A program made the position numbers and the translations under genes. Below the pieces are notes generated by a model. The model made no database searches. It was not told where the DNA came from and worked only from the letters and a program-made list of their open reading frames with translations. Positions 15,381-26,889 of a DNA stretch of 37,430 nt are shown one piece after another. The DNA is from Alphaproteobacteria bacterium (lineage in GTDB: Bacteria; Pseudomonadota; Alphaproteobacteria; Acetobacterales; Acetobacteraceae), in the NCBI GenBank assembly GCA_026400815.1, contig JAPLOI010000050.1, positions 1 to 37,430 of the forward strand, read 5' to 3'. The first letter of the stretch is position 1; each line of letters opens with the position of its first letter.

Positions 15381-18278
15381 TCAGACAGTGAGGGCTTCGG
15401 TCACCAGCGCAGCCTGCTCGGCGGCGTGCACCTTGGCGAGGCCGGTGGCGGGGCTGGCGGCGGCCTTGCGGCTGATCAGGCGCGGACGCTTGGCAGCGAT
15501 GCCCAGCGGCTCCAGCACCTCTTCGATGCGGCGATCCACGTGGTACCAGGCGCCATTGTTCTTCGGCTCCTCCTGGCACCACACCACTTCCGCGTTCTTG
15601 TAGGGCGCCAGCGCCTTGGGCAGCGAGATCACCGGGAACGGATACAGCTGCTCGATGCGCACGATGGCGACATCCTTGATGCCGCGGGCGCGGCGCGCCT
15701 CCAGCAGGTCGTAGTAGACCTTGCCGGTGCACAGCACCACGCGCTTCACCTGCTCCGGAGCCGCGATCGCATCGCCTTCGGGGATCACGTACTGGAAGCG
15801 GCTGCCGGGCGCGAAATCCGCCAGCGGGGAGACCGCCAGCTTGTGCCGCAGCAGCGATTTCGGCGTCATCAGCACCAGCGGCTTGCGGTAGTTGCGCTTC
15901 ATCTGCCGGCGCAGGGCGTGGAAGTAGTTGGCCGGGGTGGTGATGTTGCACACCGCCATGTTGCGCTCGGCGCACAGCTGCAGGTAGCGCTCCGGCCGGG
16001 CGGAGGAATGCTCCGGCCCCTGCCCCTCATGCCCATGCGGCAGCAGCATCACCAGGCCCGACATGCGCAGCCACTTGGTTTCGCCGCTGGCGATGAACTG
16101 GTCGATGATGATCTGCGCGCCGTTGGCGAAATCGCCGAATTGCGCTTCCCACAGCACCAGCGTGCGCGGATCGGCCAGGGAGTAGCCATATTCGAAGCCC
16201 AGCACGCCCACTTCAGACAGCAGCGAGTTGTAGATCTCGATCTTCTTCTGCTCGGCCTGGATGTTGTTCAGCGGCGTGTATTCGTTCTGCGTGGCCTGGT
16301 CGATCAGCACGGCATGCCGCTGGCTGAAGGTGCCGCGCTGCACGTCCTCGCCCGAAAGCCGCACCCGGTTGCCTTCCAGCAGCAGGGAGCCATAGGCCAG
16401 CGCCTCGCCCGTGGCCCAGTCGATCCCCTCGCCGGTTTCGATGGCGACGCGCTTGGCCTCCAGCTGGCGGGTGATCTTGCTGTTCACCTCGAAGTTGCTC
16501 GGCGCGGTGCTGATGGCGGCACCGATCTTGTGAAGCGTATCAACGGGCACGGAGGTATCGCCATCCGTCCACTCGGATTCCCGCTCCGGGGTGGACAGGC
16601 CAGACCAGTGGCCTTCCAGCCAATCCGCCTTGTTGGGCTTGTAGGTCTGGGCCGCCTGGTAGGCATCCTCCAGCTGGCCCGCGAAGCCGTCCCACATCTG
16701 CTTGGCGTCGTACGGCGTCATCACGCCCTCGGCCACCAGCTTGTCCGCATACAGGGTGCGGGTGGTCTTCAGCTCCTTGATCGCCTTGTACATGATCGGC
16801 TGGGTGAAGGCCGGCTCATCCGTCTCGTTGTGGCCGTGGCGGCGGTAGCACACGATGTCCAGCACGAAGTCGCCGCCGAAGGCCATGCGGAACTCGGTGG
16901 CCATCTCCGCCGCCCACACCACGGCTTCCGGGTTGTCGCCGTTCACGTGCAGGATCGGCGCCTGGATCGCCTTGGCGACATCGGTGCAGTACAGGCCCGA
17001 ATAAGCATGCGCCGGCACGGTGGTGAAGCCGATCTGGTTGTTGACGATCAGATGGATCGTGCCGCCGGTGCGGTAGCCGATCAGCTGGCTCATCGCCAGC
17101 GTCTCATACACCAGGCCCTGGCCGGCAAACGCCGCATCGCCATGCATCAGGATCGCCATCACGGAGCGCCGGCCGCGCGTATCGCCCGACATGTCCTGCC
17201 GGGCACGCACCTTGCCGACCACGACCGGGTCCACCGCCTCCAGGTGGGAGGGGTTCGGCTGCAGGGAGAGATGCACCTTGTGCCCGGCAATCTCGACATC
17301 GACCGAGGTGCCCAGGTGGTATTTCACGTCGCCGGAGCCCTGCACATCGTCCGGCTTGAAGCTCTCGCCGCCGAATTCGCTGAACAGCTGCGTGTAGGGC
17401 TTCTTCACCACGTTCACGAGCGTGTTGAGCCGCCCGCGATGCGGCATGCCGATGGCGATCTCGTTCACGCCGCCCTTGGCCGCCATCTCGATGATGGCCT
17501 GCAGGGCGGGGATGGTCACCTCGCCGCCCTCAAGACCGAAACGCTTGGTGCCAACGAAGCGACGCTGGCAGAACGTCTCCAGCCCCTCCGCCTCGGTCAG
17601 CTGCTGCAGGATGGTCTTCTTGCGCTCGGCGTCATAGGCGCTGGTCCAGGGGGCACCTTCCACGCGGCGCTGGATCCAGGCTTTCTGGTCCGGGTCCTGG
17701 ATGTGCATGAACTCCACGCCGATCGGGCCGCAATAGGTCTCGCGCAGCACCTTCAGGATCTGGCGCGGGGTGGCGGTTTCCAGGCCCAGCACATGGTCGA
17801 TGAAGATCGGCCGGTCCATGTCGGCATCGGTGAAGCCGTAGGTCGCCGGATCCAGCTCCGGATGCGGCTTGGGCATCTGCAGGCCCAGCGGATCCAGCTG
17901 CGCCTCCAGATGGCCGCGCACGCGGTAGGTGCGGATCATCATCAGGGCGCGCAGGCTGTCCTTGGTGGCGGCGCGCAGCTCATCGGGGGTGGGCGCGGCG
18001 GCGGCAGGCGCAGCCTTGGCCTCCTTGCCGGGCTTGGCGCCCTTGGCCGGGGCCGGCGGCGCGGTTTCCGGGCTCTCCGCCGACCAGCTGCGCGGCGCCC
18101 AGGAGGCACCGGCGGCATCGCCCAGGATCGCCCGCGCCTCGTCGTTCAGCGCCGCGAACAACTCCGCGAAGCTCGAATCCACCGAGCCGGGGTTGGCCAC
18201 CCAACGGGAATACATCTCGGCGATGAACGCCGCATTCGCCCCGTTGAAGGCAGTCGCCAGGATGTCGACACCAGCCAT
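15381..18278 (-). CDS. sucA: 2-oxoglutarate dehydrogenase E1 component
   Basis: E1 is the thiamine-diphosphate enzyme that decarboxylates 2-oxoglutarate and succinylates the lipoyl group of E2. The 965-residue product has the family order. A short N-terminal segment ([17 protein letters not shown], the E2-binding part) comes first, then [14 protein letters not shown], then [20 protein letters not shown] (thiamine diphosphate and Mg binding). Next is NNQIGFTT, and the C-terminal [20 protein letters not shown]. Length is slightly above that of the E. coli enzyme (933 residues). The ATG at 18278 has GGGGAATGGA upstream. sucB follows after 40 bp. Hairpin copy D separates sucA from sucD upstream, so sucAB may have a leader or promoter of its own. 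Confidence 0.96.
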   Translation of the reverse strand: MAGVDILATAFNGANAAFIAEMYSRWVANPGSVDSSFAELFAALNDEARAILGDAAGASWAPRSWSAESPETAPPAPAKGAKPGKEAKAAPAAAAPTPDELRAATKDSLRALMMIRTYRVRGHLEAQLDPLGLQMPKPHPELDPATYGFTDADMDRPIFIDHVLGLETATPRQILKVLRETYCGPIGVEFMHIQDPDQKAWIQRRVEGAPWTSAYDAERKKTILQQLTEAEGLETFCQRRFVGTKRFGLEGGEVTIPALQAIIEMAAKGGVNEIAIGMPHRGRLNTLVNVVKKPYTQLFSEFGGESFKPDDVQGSGDVKYHLGTSVDVEIAGHKVHLSLQPNPSHLEAVDPVVVGKVRARQDMSGDTRGRRSVMAILMHGDAAFAGQGLVYETLAMSQLIGYRTGGTIHLIVNNQIGFTTVPAHAYSGLYCTDVAKAIQAPILHVNGDNPEAVVWAAEMATEFRMAFGGDFVLDIVCYRRHGHNETDEPAFTQPIMYKAIKELKTTRTLYADKLVAEGVMTPYDAKQMWDGFAGQLEDAYQAAQTYKPNKADWLEGHWSGLSTPERESEWTDGDTSVPVDTLHKIGAAISTAPSNFEVNSKITRQLEAKRVAIETGEGIDWATGEALAYGSLLLEGNRVRLSGEDVQRGTFSQRHAVLIDQATQNEYTPLNNIQAEQKKIEIYNSLLSEVGVLGFEYGYSLADPRTLVLWEAQFGDFANGAQIIIDQFIASGETKWLRMSGLVMLLPHGHEGQGPEHSSARPERYLQLCAERNMAVCNITTPANYFHALRRQMKRNYRKPLVLMTPKSLLRHKLAVSPLADFAPGSRFQYVIPEGDAIAAPEQVKRVVLCTGKVYYDLLEARRARGIKDVAIVRIEQLYPFPVISLPKALAPYKNAEVVWCQEEPKNNGAWYHVDRRIEEVLEPLGIAAKRPRLISRKAAASPATGLAKVHAAEQAALVTEALTV

Positions 18279-18328
18279 CTATCCATTCCCCGTATCGCTT
18301 TGGCACCTGGCGAACCCGAAGGAAGGAC

Positions 18329-18428
18329 GTTCTTTTTTGAAAAAAAGAACCAAAAAACTTTCACTACTTTGGCCCGGGCGCAAAGGAATAAAAGTCTTTT
18401 TGCTTCTTTTTCTTCAGAAAAAGAAGAA
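18329..18428. repeat. A/T-rich composite hairpin element, copy D
   Basis: The left half is GTTCTTTTTTGAAAAAAAGAAC with CAAAAAACTTT. The right half is GAATAAAAGTC-T5-GCTTC-T5-CTTCAG-A5-GAAG. A GAAGGAAGGA sequence precedes the left half and CCTTCCTTC follows the right half. It sits between sucD and sucA, inside the TCA gene block. Confidence 0.85.
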
Positions 18429-18441
18429 TCCTTCCTTCTCT

Positions 18442-19320
18442 CTACCCGCGCCCGATCGCTTCCAACATCGTACTGCCCAGCGCCGCGGGGCTTTCGGCCA
18501 CGTGGATGCCTGCCAGGCGCATCGCCTCGAACTTCGCCGCCGCCGTGTCCTTGCCGCCGGAGATCACCGCGCCAGCATGGCCCATGCGGCGTCCAGGGGG
18601 GGCGGTGGCACCGGCAATAAAGCCCACGGTGGGCTTCTTCACCTTGTTGCGGGCGATGAACTCGGCCGCATCGATCTCGCTCTGGCCGCCGATCTCGCCG
18701 ATCATGATGATCATCTCGGTCTCGGTGTCGGCCAGGAACATCTCCAGCACCTCGATGAAGTCGGTGCCCTTCACCGGGTCGCCGCCAATGCCCACGCAGG
18801 AGCTCTGGCCCAGCCCGGCGGCCGTGGTCTGCGCCACCGCCTCATACGTGAGGGTGCCGGAACGCGAGACGATGCCCACCTTGCCGCGGCGATGAATGTG
18901 GCCCGGCATGATGCCGATCTTGCATTCGCCCGGCGTGATCACGCCCGGGCAGTTCGGCCCGATCAGGCGCGAGCGGCTGCCCTGCAGGGCGCGCTTCACC
19001 CGCACCATGTCCAGCACCGGAATGCCTTCGGTGATGCACACGATCAGCGGCAGCTCGGCGTCGATCGCCTCCAGGATGGCATCGGCGGCGAAGGGCGGCG
19101 GCACATAGATGGCCGTGGCATTGGCGCCGGTGGCCTCCACGGCCTGGGCGACCGTGTCGAACACGGGCAGGCCGATATGGGTGCTGCCACCCTTACCGGG
19201 CGTCACGCCGCCCATCATCTTGGTGCCGTAGGCGACGGCCTGCTCGGAATGGAACGTGCCCTGGGCCCCGGTGAAGCCCTGGGTGATCACCTTGGTGTTC
19301 GCGTTGACCAGAACTGCCAT
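18442..19320 (-). CDS. sucD: Succinyl-CoA synthetase alpha subunit
   Basis: The alpha subunit binds CoA and carries the phosphohistidine of succinyl-CoA synthetase. The 292-residue product starts with the CoA-binding [20 protein letters not shown]. It has [20 protein letters not shown] and the active-site [10 protein letters not shown] with phospho-acceptor His248. Length is normal. The start ATG overlaps the sucC stop by one base (TGATG), so the two subunits are translationally coupled. Hairpin copy D follows the TAG stop. Confidence 0.96.
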   Translation of the reverse strand: MAVLVNANTKVITQGFTGAQGTFHSEQAVAYGTKMMGGVTPGKGGSTHIGLPVFDTVAQAVEATGANATAIYVPPPFAADAILEAIDAELPLIVCITEGIPVLDMVRVKRALQGSRSRLIGPNCPGVITPGECKIGIMPGHIHRRGKVGIVSRSGTLTYEAVAQTTAAGLGQSSCVGIGGDPVKGTDFIEVLEMFLADTETEMIIMIGEIGGQSEIDAAEFIARNKVKKPTVGFIAGATAPPGRRMGHAGAVISGGKDTAAAKFEAMRLAGIHVAESPAALGSTMLEAIGRG

Positions 19321-20515
19321 CAGGCGGCTTCCTTCACGGCGCGTACCACTTTCTCGGCGGCATCGGCGAGATTGTCGGCGGAGATGATCGGCAGGCCGGA
19401 GCGCGCCATGATCTCCTTGCCCAGCTCCACATTGGTGCCTTCCAACCGAACGACCAGGGGCACGCTGAGCGATACCTCCCGTGCGGCCGCCACAACGCCC
19501 TCGGCAATCACATCACAACGCATGATGCCGCCGAAGATGTTGACCAGGATGCCCTCCACATTGGGGTCGGACAGGATGATCTTGAACGCCGCCGTCACCC
19601 GCTCCTTGGTGGCACCGCCGCCAACATCCAGGAAGTTCGCCGGGGCCGCGCCATACAGCTTGATGATGTCCATGGTGGCCATCGCCAGGCCCGCGCCGTT
19701 CACCATGCAGCCGATCGTGCCATCCAGCGCCACGTAGTTCAGCGCGTATTTGGCCGCTTCCAGCTCCTTGGGGTCTTCCTCGGCCTCGTCGCGCAGCTTC
19801 TCGATCTCGGGGTGGCGATACAGCGCGTTGTCGTCGAAGCTCACCTTGGCATCCAGCGCCACAACATCCCCGGTGGTGGTCACCACCAGCGGGTTGATCT
19901 CCACGATGGCGCAATCCAGGTCCATGAAGGCCTTATAGAGCGCATCGATGAAGCCGCCGAACGCCTTCACCTGGCCACCCTGCAGGCCCAGCGCATAGGC
20001 CAGCTTGCGGGCCTGGAACGGCCAGGCGCCCGCGGCGGGATCAATCGCCACGCGCAGGATCTTCTCGGGGTGGCTGTGCGCCACCTCCTCGATCTCCATG
20101 CCGCCCTCGGTGGAGGCAACGATGGTCACGCGCGAGGTTTCGCGATCGACCAGCAGGGAGAGATACAGCTCGCGGGCGATCTGGCAGCCCGCTTCAACAT
20201 ACACCCGGTTCACGCGCCGGCCGGCGGGGCCGGTCTGCTTGGTGACCAGGGTGTGGCCGATCATCGCATCGGCCGCCGCGCGGACTTCCTCGGCCGACCG
20301 GGCGAGGCGAACCCCGCCCTTGCCGTTCGGGTCGTCGGCGAAGCGCCCGGCGCCCCGCCCGCCCGCATGGATCTGCGACTTCACCACGAACACCGGCCCG
20401 GGCAGCTTCTTCGCTGCCTCAACCGCCTCTTCCGGCGTCCAGGCGACATGGCCGTCAAGCACGGCCACCCCGTAGCGCCGGATCAGTTCCTTAGCCTGGT
20501 ACTCGTGGATATTCA

Positions 20516-20516
<1 letters not shown>
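19320..20516 (-). CDS. sucC: Succinyl-CoA synthetase beta subunit
   Basis: The beta subunit binds the nucleotide and succinate. The 398-residue protein begins [20 protein letters not shown], the usual N-terminus. It shows ATP-grasp features ([14 protein letters not shown], the Mg-binding [27 protein letters not shown]) and the C-terminal ligase domain [19 protein letters not shown] with [11 protein letters not shown]. The ATG at 20516 overlaps the mdh stop by one base (TGATG). The frame is open further upstream within mdh, but the family N-terminus fits the ATG at 20516. Confidence 0.96.
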
Positions 20517-21821
<1,305 letters not shown>

Positions 21822-24800
21822 ATGGCCACCAACCTGGTGACGGGCCTCGGCGGCCCCGCGGGCTTCGGCGAGAACGTACTGCCGGTTGGCGACGACAACA
21901 GCACCGGGTTCATCGACCTGCGCACGGTCTTTCCGCGCGGGATCAACGTCTTCGGCGTGGTCTACCAGGGGCTGTTCGTCAACAACAACGGCAGCGTGAG
22001 CTTCGGCACCCCCGTCGGCGCCGCCTCGGACATCCTTCAAACCGCGGGCTCTCCCGCCGCCTTCGCCCCGTTCCTGGGCGATGTGGACACGCGCGGCGGC
22101 GCCATCCCCACCTCCCCGGGCGCCACCTCCCCGGGCGGCACCTCCACCGGCGCCAACCGCGTCTGGTACGACCTGGACACCGAGGCCGGCGTCTTCACCG
22201 CCACATGGGACGATGTCGGCCGCTTCCCCTCCAAGACCGACGCAGCCAACGCCTTCCAGCTGCGCATCACCGCGGTGCCCGGGGCCGGCGGCATCCAGGC
22301 CGGGGACTTCAACGTCGAGTATCGCTACGAGGCGATCGACTGGCACACCGGCGATGGTTCGTTCATCGCCCGCGCGGGCTATTCCTCCGGCAACGGCCGC
22401 GACTACCTGGAGCTGCCCGCCTCCCGCGACCCGGCCGCGCTGCCGGGGCTCGCTTCCGCCTCCAACGTCGCCGATCCCGGCCGCTTCCTGTTCCAGTCGC
22501 GCGCCGGCCGCATCGTGCCGACCTTCTCCGCCGACTCGGTCCGCGTCGCCGAAGGCAGCGCCGCCGCCCCGGGCCAGGCCCTCGTCACCGTCACGCTGTC
22601 CACCCCGCTCAATGTTGCGGCCACCGTGCGCTACACCACCGAGGCCGGCAGCGCCGGCATCGGCACCGATTTCGCGCCGCGCTACGGCATCCTGACCTTC
22701 GCACCCGGCCTCACCACCCAGACCGTGCTGGTGGATCTGGTGGGCGACGACGTGGCCGAGGGGAACGAGAGCTTCACCCTCGCCCTCTCGCAGCCCAGCG
22801 CCGGCGCCACGGCGGTGTCCGGCACCGTCACCATCCTGGCCGAGGATGGCGTCCAGCCGCCGCTCACCCTGCTGGTCAGCGATGCCCAGGCGTCCGAATC
22901 CGCCGGCACGATCGATTTCGTCCTGCGCCTCTCCGCCCCGCAGGCAACTTCGGTGTCCGGCTTCTACAGTGCCATCGACGTGGAGAGCTCCACTGCCTCG
23001 GCGGCCGATATCACGATCCCGGAAACCGGCTTCTTCACCTTCGCGCCGGGCCAGACCCAGCTCACGGTCTCCGTGCCCGTGCTGCCCGACACCATCGTGG
23101 AGGGCGATGAGCACTTCTTCCTCAACTTCATCGCCGGCACGGTGGAGGGCACCTTCCCCGTGCGCGGCACCATCCGCGATGACGACGGCTTCACCATCAG
23201 CGACGCGGCCGTGACGGAGGCCGAGGGCGCCACCGTGACCTTCACCGTTTCGCGGATCACCCCGCTCACCGAGCAGTCCACCGTGTCCTGGGGCACCAGC
23301 TCCGGCACCGCCGGCGCTGGCGTGGACTACAAAGGGTCCAGCGGCGCGCTCACCTTCGCCCCCGGCGTGACCAGCCAGACCATCACGATCCCGATCCTGA
23401 ACGACACCATCGCTGAGATAGAGAAGCAGTTCACGGTCGTCCTCTCCGGCGCCTCGGCGAACACCGGCATCGCCCGCGGCACCGGCACCGCGACGCTCAC
23501 CGACGACGACGGGCTGCGCATCGCCGACCTGAGCGTGGCGGAGAACTCGAACAACAAGTTCAACACCGTCTTCATGTCGGTCACCCTGCCCCAGGCAGCC
23601 TTCGCCCAGGTGACGGTGGACTACAAGATCGAGGCCGGCACCGGGGACCCCGGCATCACCGACATCTCGCAGAACGGCCGCTCCGGCACCCTCACCTTCG
23701 CGCCCGGCCAGACCAAGGCCGAAATCCCGGTCGGCGTGATCGGCGACTCTACGCCCGAACCGGACGAGACCTTCCGCGTGGTGCTCAGCAACCCCGGCGG
23801 CCTCTCCGGCTTCCCCATCAGCGACGGCAGCGCGACGCTCACCATCCTCAACGACGACGGCGTGGCGCCGCTCGTCGCCACCATCGCCAGCCAGACGGTG
23901 AGCGAAGGCAGCAACACCGGCACCCAGATCGTGCCCATGACGGTGTTCCTGAACCGCCTCTCCACCCAGCCGGTCGAGGTCTCCTGGACCCTGCTGGGCG
24001 ACAATGCCGGCGGCGGCACCGCCACCCCGGGCTTCGATTTCGTGCAGGCCTCGGGCACCACGACCATCCCCGCCGGCAAGCTCACCGCCATATTCCCGGT
24101 GGAGGTGGTGCGCAATGCCATCATCGAGCCCGACGATACGCTCACGCTGCGCATCACCAAGATGATGGAAGGCGCCACCCCCCTCGGCACCACCGGCCCC
24201 GACGCCACGCTCACCCTCGCCAACGACGACACGACCTTCACCCTCATCTACCCGATGACCGCCCTGCCAGAGGCCGAATGGGCCGTCACCTCGTTCGAGG
24301 TCATGGTCGAGCGCGCGGGCGACCTGTCCCAGGCACAGACCGTGGGCTGGGAGATCCCCAGCAACACCTTCTTCGGCAGCCCCGTCTCCGCGGAGGATTT
24401 CTTCGCCAGCTCCGGCACCGTCTCCTTCGCGCCAGGCCAGACGAAAGCCGCCTTCACGGTGGCGGTGCGCGACGACACCGAGGTGGAGCAGGACGAGGGC
24501 TTCATCATCGCGCTCGCCCAGCTCCCGCCGGGGGGCCAGGTTGGCACGAGCGCGAACAACCCCCTGAGCATCCTCAACGACGACACCTCGATCACGCTGC
24601 ACGCGCCGCAAACCCCCTTCATCGGGCTGGAGAGCGGCCTCGGCGGGATTTCGAGGCCCATCTTCCGCGTCGACCTGGAGGGCGAGCTCGGCGTTGCGCG
24701 CTCGGTCACCTGGACCATCACCGGCTCCGGCCCCAACCCGGCCGATGCCGCCGACTTCAAGGCCATGACCGGCACCCTGGCGCTGCCGGCCAACACGGTC

Positions 24801-26828
24801 TCGGTGGAGCTGCTCATCCCGGTGCTGAACGATGCGGCGATCGAGCCGAACGAGGGCTATACCGTCACGCTGTCGAATGCCGGCCCGGGCGTGACATTCA
24901 CCCAGGCCAGCGCCGACTCCGTCATCGCCAACGACGACTACAAGGCCGCGCTGTCCATCGCCACGGCGAGCCAGGCGGAGGGCAGCGCCGGCGGCAGCAC
25001 CGCCTATGCCTTCACCGTCACCCTCGACCCCGCCCCACCGCGCAAGTTCGTCCCAAGCTTCGGCTGGAAGGTCGGCCCCGGTACCGCGCCGGGCACCGTC
25101 TCGGCCGATGCCGCCGATTTCGTCGGCGGCTTCCTGCCGCAAGGCACGGTAGCGGTGGGCCTCAACAACGCCACCGCCACCATCATCGTGCCCGTGGTGC
25201 AGGACACCGCGGCGGAGCCGAACGAAAGCTTCACCCTCACCTTGTTCGATGGGGGTGTCGTGGTCGGCACGGCACAGGCGACCATCCTGACCGACGACGC
25301 CAGCCTCTCCATCGCCGCCACCAGCGCCAACAAGCCGGAAGGCAGCGGCCCCGGCGCCACCCCCTACAGCTTCACCGTCACCCGCACCGGCGATGTCTCC
25401 AAGGCCGCCAGCGCCGCCTGGTCCGCCGCCGGCACCACCGGCAGCGGCACCCTGCCCGCCAGTGCCGCCGATTTCGCCGGCGGCGTGCTGCCCTCCGGCA
25501 CCGTCAGCTTCGCCGCCTTCCAGAAGACCCAGGTGATCACGGTGAACGTCGCCGCCGACCGCGCGGTGGAGAACAACGAGCGCTTCGCCGTCACCCTCGC
25601 CGCCCCTTCGGCCGGCACCAGCATCACCACCGCCACCGCAGGCGGGATCATCCAGAACGACGACACGGCCGGCACCGGCACGCTGTCCATCGCCCGCCTG
25701 CGCGCCGCCCGCGCCGAGGGCCAGAGCGGCAGCACCGACTTCACCTTCCTCGTCACCCGTGCCGGCCCCACCACCGGCACGGCCGCGGTGGACTGGGCCG
25801 TTACCGGCGGCGGCATCGCCGGCACCAACGCCGCCGCCGCCAGCGACTTCGCCACCGGCACGCTGCCCCGCGGCAGCGTCAGCTTCGCCGCCGGGGAGAC
25901 CAGCAAGCCCGTGACCATCCAGGTGAAGGGCGACACCGGCATCGAGCTGAACGAGAGCTTCACCGTCACCCTCGGCAACGCCTCCCAGGGTGTGGCGCTC
26001 ACCTCCGCCAGCGCCACCGGCCTGATCTGGAACGACGACACGCCCGGCACCGGCACGCTGTCGATCGCGCGGCTGGCGGCGCAGAAGGCGGAAGGTCACG
26101 CCGGCAGCGCCGCCTTCACCTTCACGGTCACCCGCACCGGCACGCTCACCGGCACCGCCAGCGCCGACTGGTCGGTGACCGGCGGCGGGGTTGCCAGCAC
26201 CGTGGCGGCCAGCGGTGCGGATTTCGTGGGCGGCCAGCTCCCCAATGGCCGCGTGTCCTTCATCGCCGGCCAGGCCAGCGCGACCGTGACGGTGAACGTG
26301 GTCGGCGACACCGCCGCGGAGGGGAACGAGAGCTTCACCATCACCCTCTCCGGCCTGCAGGCCGGCGTCGTGCTGGGCACCGCCGCCGCCACCGGCACGA
26401 TCCTGAACGACGACTTCGCCAGCACCGCGGCCAACCAGACCCTCACCGGCACCACCGGGCCCGATGTGTTCCTGCTCGGCGGCGGGCTCGACACGGTGGT
26501 CGGCCGGGCGGGGCTGGACCAGTTCCTGTTCGGCCCCGCGGCATTGGGCGACGCGTCGATCAACGCCACCGCGCTCAACGATTTCAGCCCCGCCGATGGG
26601 GAGAAACTCGACCTCTCGGCGATCGACGCCATCGCCGGTGGGGGGCTGGCCAACGACGCCTTCACCTTCATCGGCACCGCCGCCTTCAGCGCGCCGGGGC
26701 AGCTGCGCTGGCTGGATCTCGGCACCAGCCGGGCCGTGGTCGGCAGCGTCGATGCGGATGCGGATGCGGAGCTGACGATCTTCCTCGCCGCCCCCGGCCC
26801 GGTCACCAGCAGCTGGTTCGTTCTCTGA
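21822..26828 (+). CDS. Large NIDO and Calx-beta repeat protein with degenerate RTX C-terminus (probable secreted adhesin)
   Basis: The 1668-residue protein has a NIDO-like N-terminal domain (about 10-215; FVNNNGSVSFGTP, FAPFLGDVDTRGG, FNVEYRYEAIDWHTGDG). About eleven Calx-beta-type repeats follow (about 225-1530). Each is 100-125 residues and typically has an AEG or SEG entry, a central LTFAPGQT-like strand, an EPNESFTLTL-like strand and a closing NDD. The last four repeats share an extra SADFxGGxLPxGxVSF pattern and look like recent duplications. The C-terminus has degenerate RTX-like sequence (TGPDVFLLGGGLDTVVGRAG) and a serralysin-like end (LNDFSPADGEKLDLSAID). There is no N-terminal signal peptide, which fits type I secretion. 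Calx-beta domains bind calcium, so a calcium-dependent surface adhesin is likely. No type I secretion genes are nearby. ATG 21822 is chosen; an in-frame ATG at 21726 lacks a ribosome binding site. Confidence 0.85.
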   Translation: MATNLVTGLGGPAGFGENVLPVGDDNSTGFIDLRTVFPRGINVFGVVYQGLFVNNNGSVSFGTPVGAASDILQTAGSPAAFAPFLGDVDTRGGAIPTSPGATSPGGTSTGANRVWYDLDTEAGVFTATWDDVGRFPSKTDAANAFQLRITAVPGAGGIQAGDFNVEYRYEAIDWHTGDGSFIARAGYSSGNGRDYLELPASRDPAALPGLASASNVADPGRFLFQSRAGRIVPTFSADSVRVAEGSAAAPGQALVTVTLSTPLNVAATVRYTTEAGSAGIGTDFAPRYGILTFAPGLTTQTVLVDLVGDDVAEGNESFTLALSQPSAGATAVSGTVTILAEDGVQPPLTLLVSDAQASESAGTIDFVLRLSAPQATSVSGFYSAIDVESSTASAADITIPETGFFTFAPGQTQLTVSVPVLPDTIVEGDEHFFLNFIAGTVEGTFPVRGTIRDDDGFTISDAAVTEAEGATVTFTVSRITPLTEQSTVSWGTSSGTAGAGVDYKGSSGALTFAPGVTSQTITIPILNDTIAEIEKQFTVVLSGASANTGIARGTGTATLTDDDGLRIADLSVAENSNNKFNTVFMSVTLPQAAFAQVTVDYKIEAGTGDPGITDISQNGRSGTLTFAPGQTKAEIPVGVIGDSTPEPDETFRVVLSNPGGLSGFPISDGSATLTILNDDGVAPLVATIASQTVSEGSNTGTQIVPMTVFLNRLSTQPVEVSWTLLGDNAGGGTATPGFDFVQASGTTTIPAGKLTAIFPVEVVRNAIIEPDDTLTLRITKMMEGATPLGTTGPDATLTLANDDTTFTLIYPMTALPEAEWAVTSFEVMVERAGDLSQAQTVGWEIPSNTFFGSPVSAEDFFASSGTVSFAPGQTKAAFTVAVRDDTEVEQDEGFIIALAQLPPGGQVGTSANNPLSILNDDTSITLHAPQTPFIGLESGLGGISRPIFRVDLEGELGVARSVTWTITGSGPNPADAADFKAMTGTLALPANTVSVELLIPVLNDAAIEPNEGYTVTLSNAGPGVTFTQASADSVIANDDYKAALSIATASQAEGSAGGSTAYAFTVTLDPAPPRKFVPSFGWKVGPGTAPGTVSADAADFVGGFLPQGTVAVGLNNATATIIVPVVQDTAAEPNESFTLTLFDGGVVVGTAQATILTDDASLSIAATSANKPEGSGPGATPYSFTVTRTGDVSKAASAAWSAAGTTGSGTLPASAADFAGGVLPSGTVSFAAFQKTQVITVNVAADRAVENNERFAVTLAAPSAGTSITTATAGGIIQNDDTAGTGTLSIARLRAARAEGQSGSTDFTFLVTRAGPTTGTAAVDWAVTGGGIAGTNAAAASDFATGTLPRGSVSFAAGETSKPVTIQVKGDTGIELNESFTVTLGNASQGVALTSASATGLIWNDDTPGTGTLSIARLAAQKAEGHAGSAAFTFTVTRTGTLTGTASADWSVTGGGVASTVAASGADFVGGQLPNGRVSFIAGQASATVTVNVVGDTAAEGNESFTITLSGLQAGVVLGTAAATGTILNDDFASTAANQTLTGTTGPDVFLLGGGLDTVVGRAGLDQFLFGPAALGDASINATALNDFSPADGEKLDLSAIDAIAGGGLANDAFTFIGTAAFSAPGQLRWLDLGTSRAVVGSVDADADAELTIFLAAPGPVTSSWFVL

Positions 26829-26841
26829 GGCGCTCCCGCTA

Positions 26842-26879
26842 GATCAACACCCGACTGCCGATCCGGTCGGTTGTTGATC
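26842..26879. terminator. Two-way terminator hairpin
   Basis: The inverted repeat GATCAACA / TGTTGATC has perfect 8-bp outer arms and a second inner pairing, CCGAC / GTCGG. It lies between the convergent NIDO/Calx-beta gene (stop at 26828) and the exonuclease III gene (stop at 26890). It lacks long T runs on either strand. Confidence 0.65.
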
Positions 26880-26889
26880 GAACCCAGGC

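Noticed and set aside
14613-18620. A 1335-codon plus-strand frame opposite sucA and sucB
   Set aside because: sucA and sucB are unmistakable on the minus strand; the antisense product is His/Arg/Gly-rich without family similarity.
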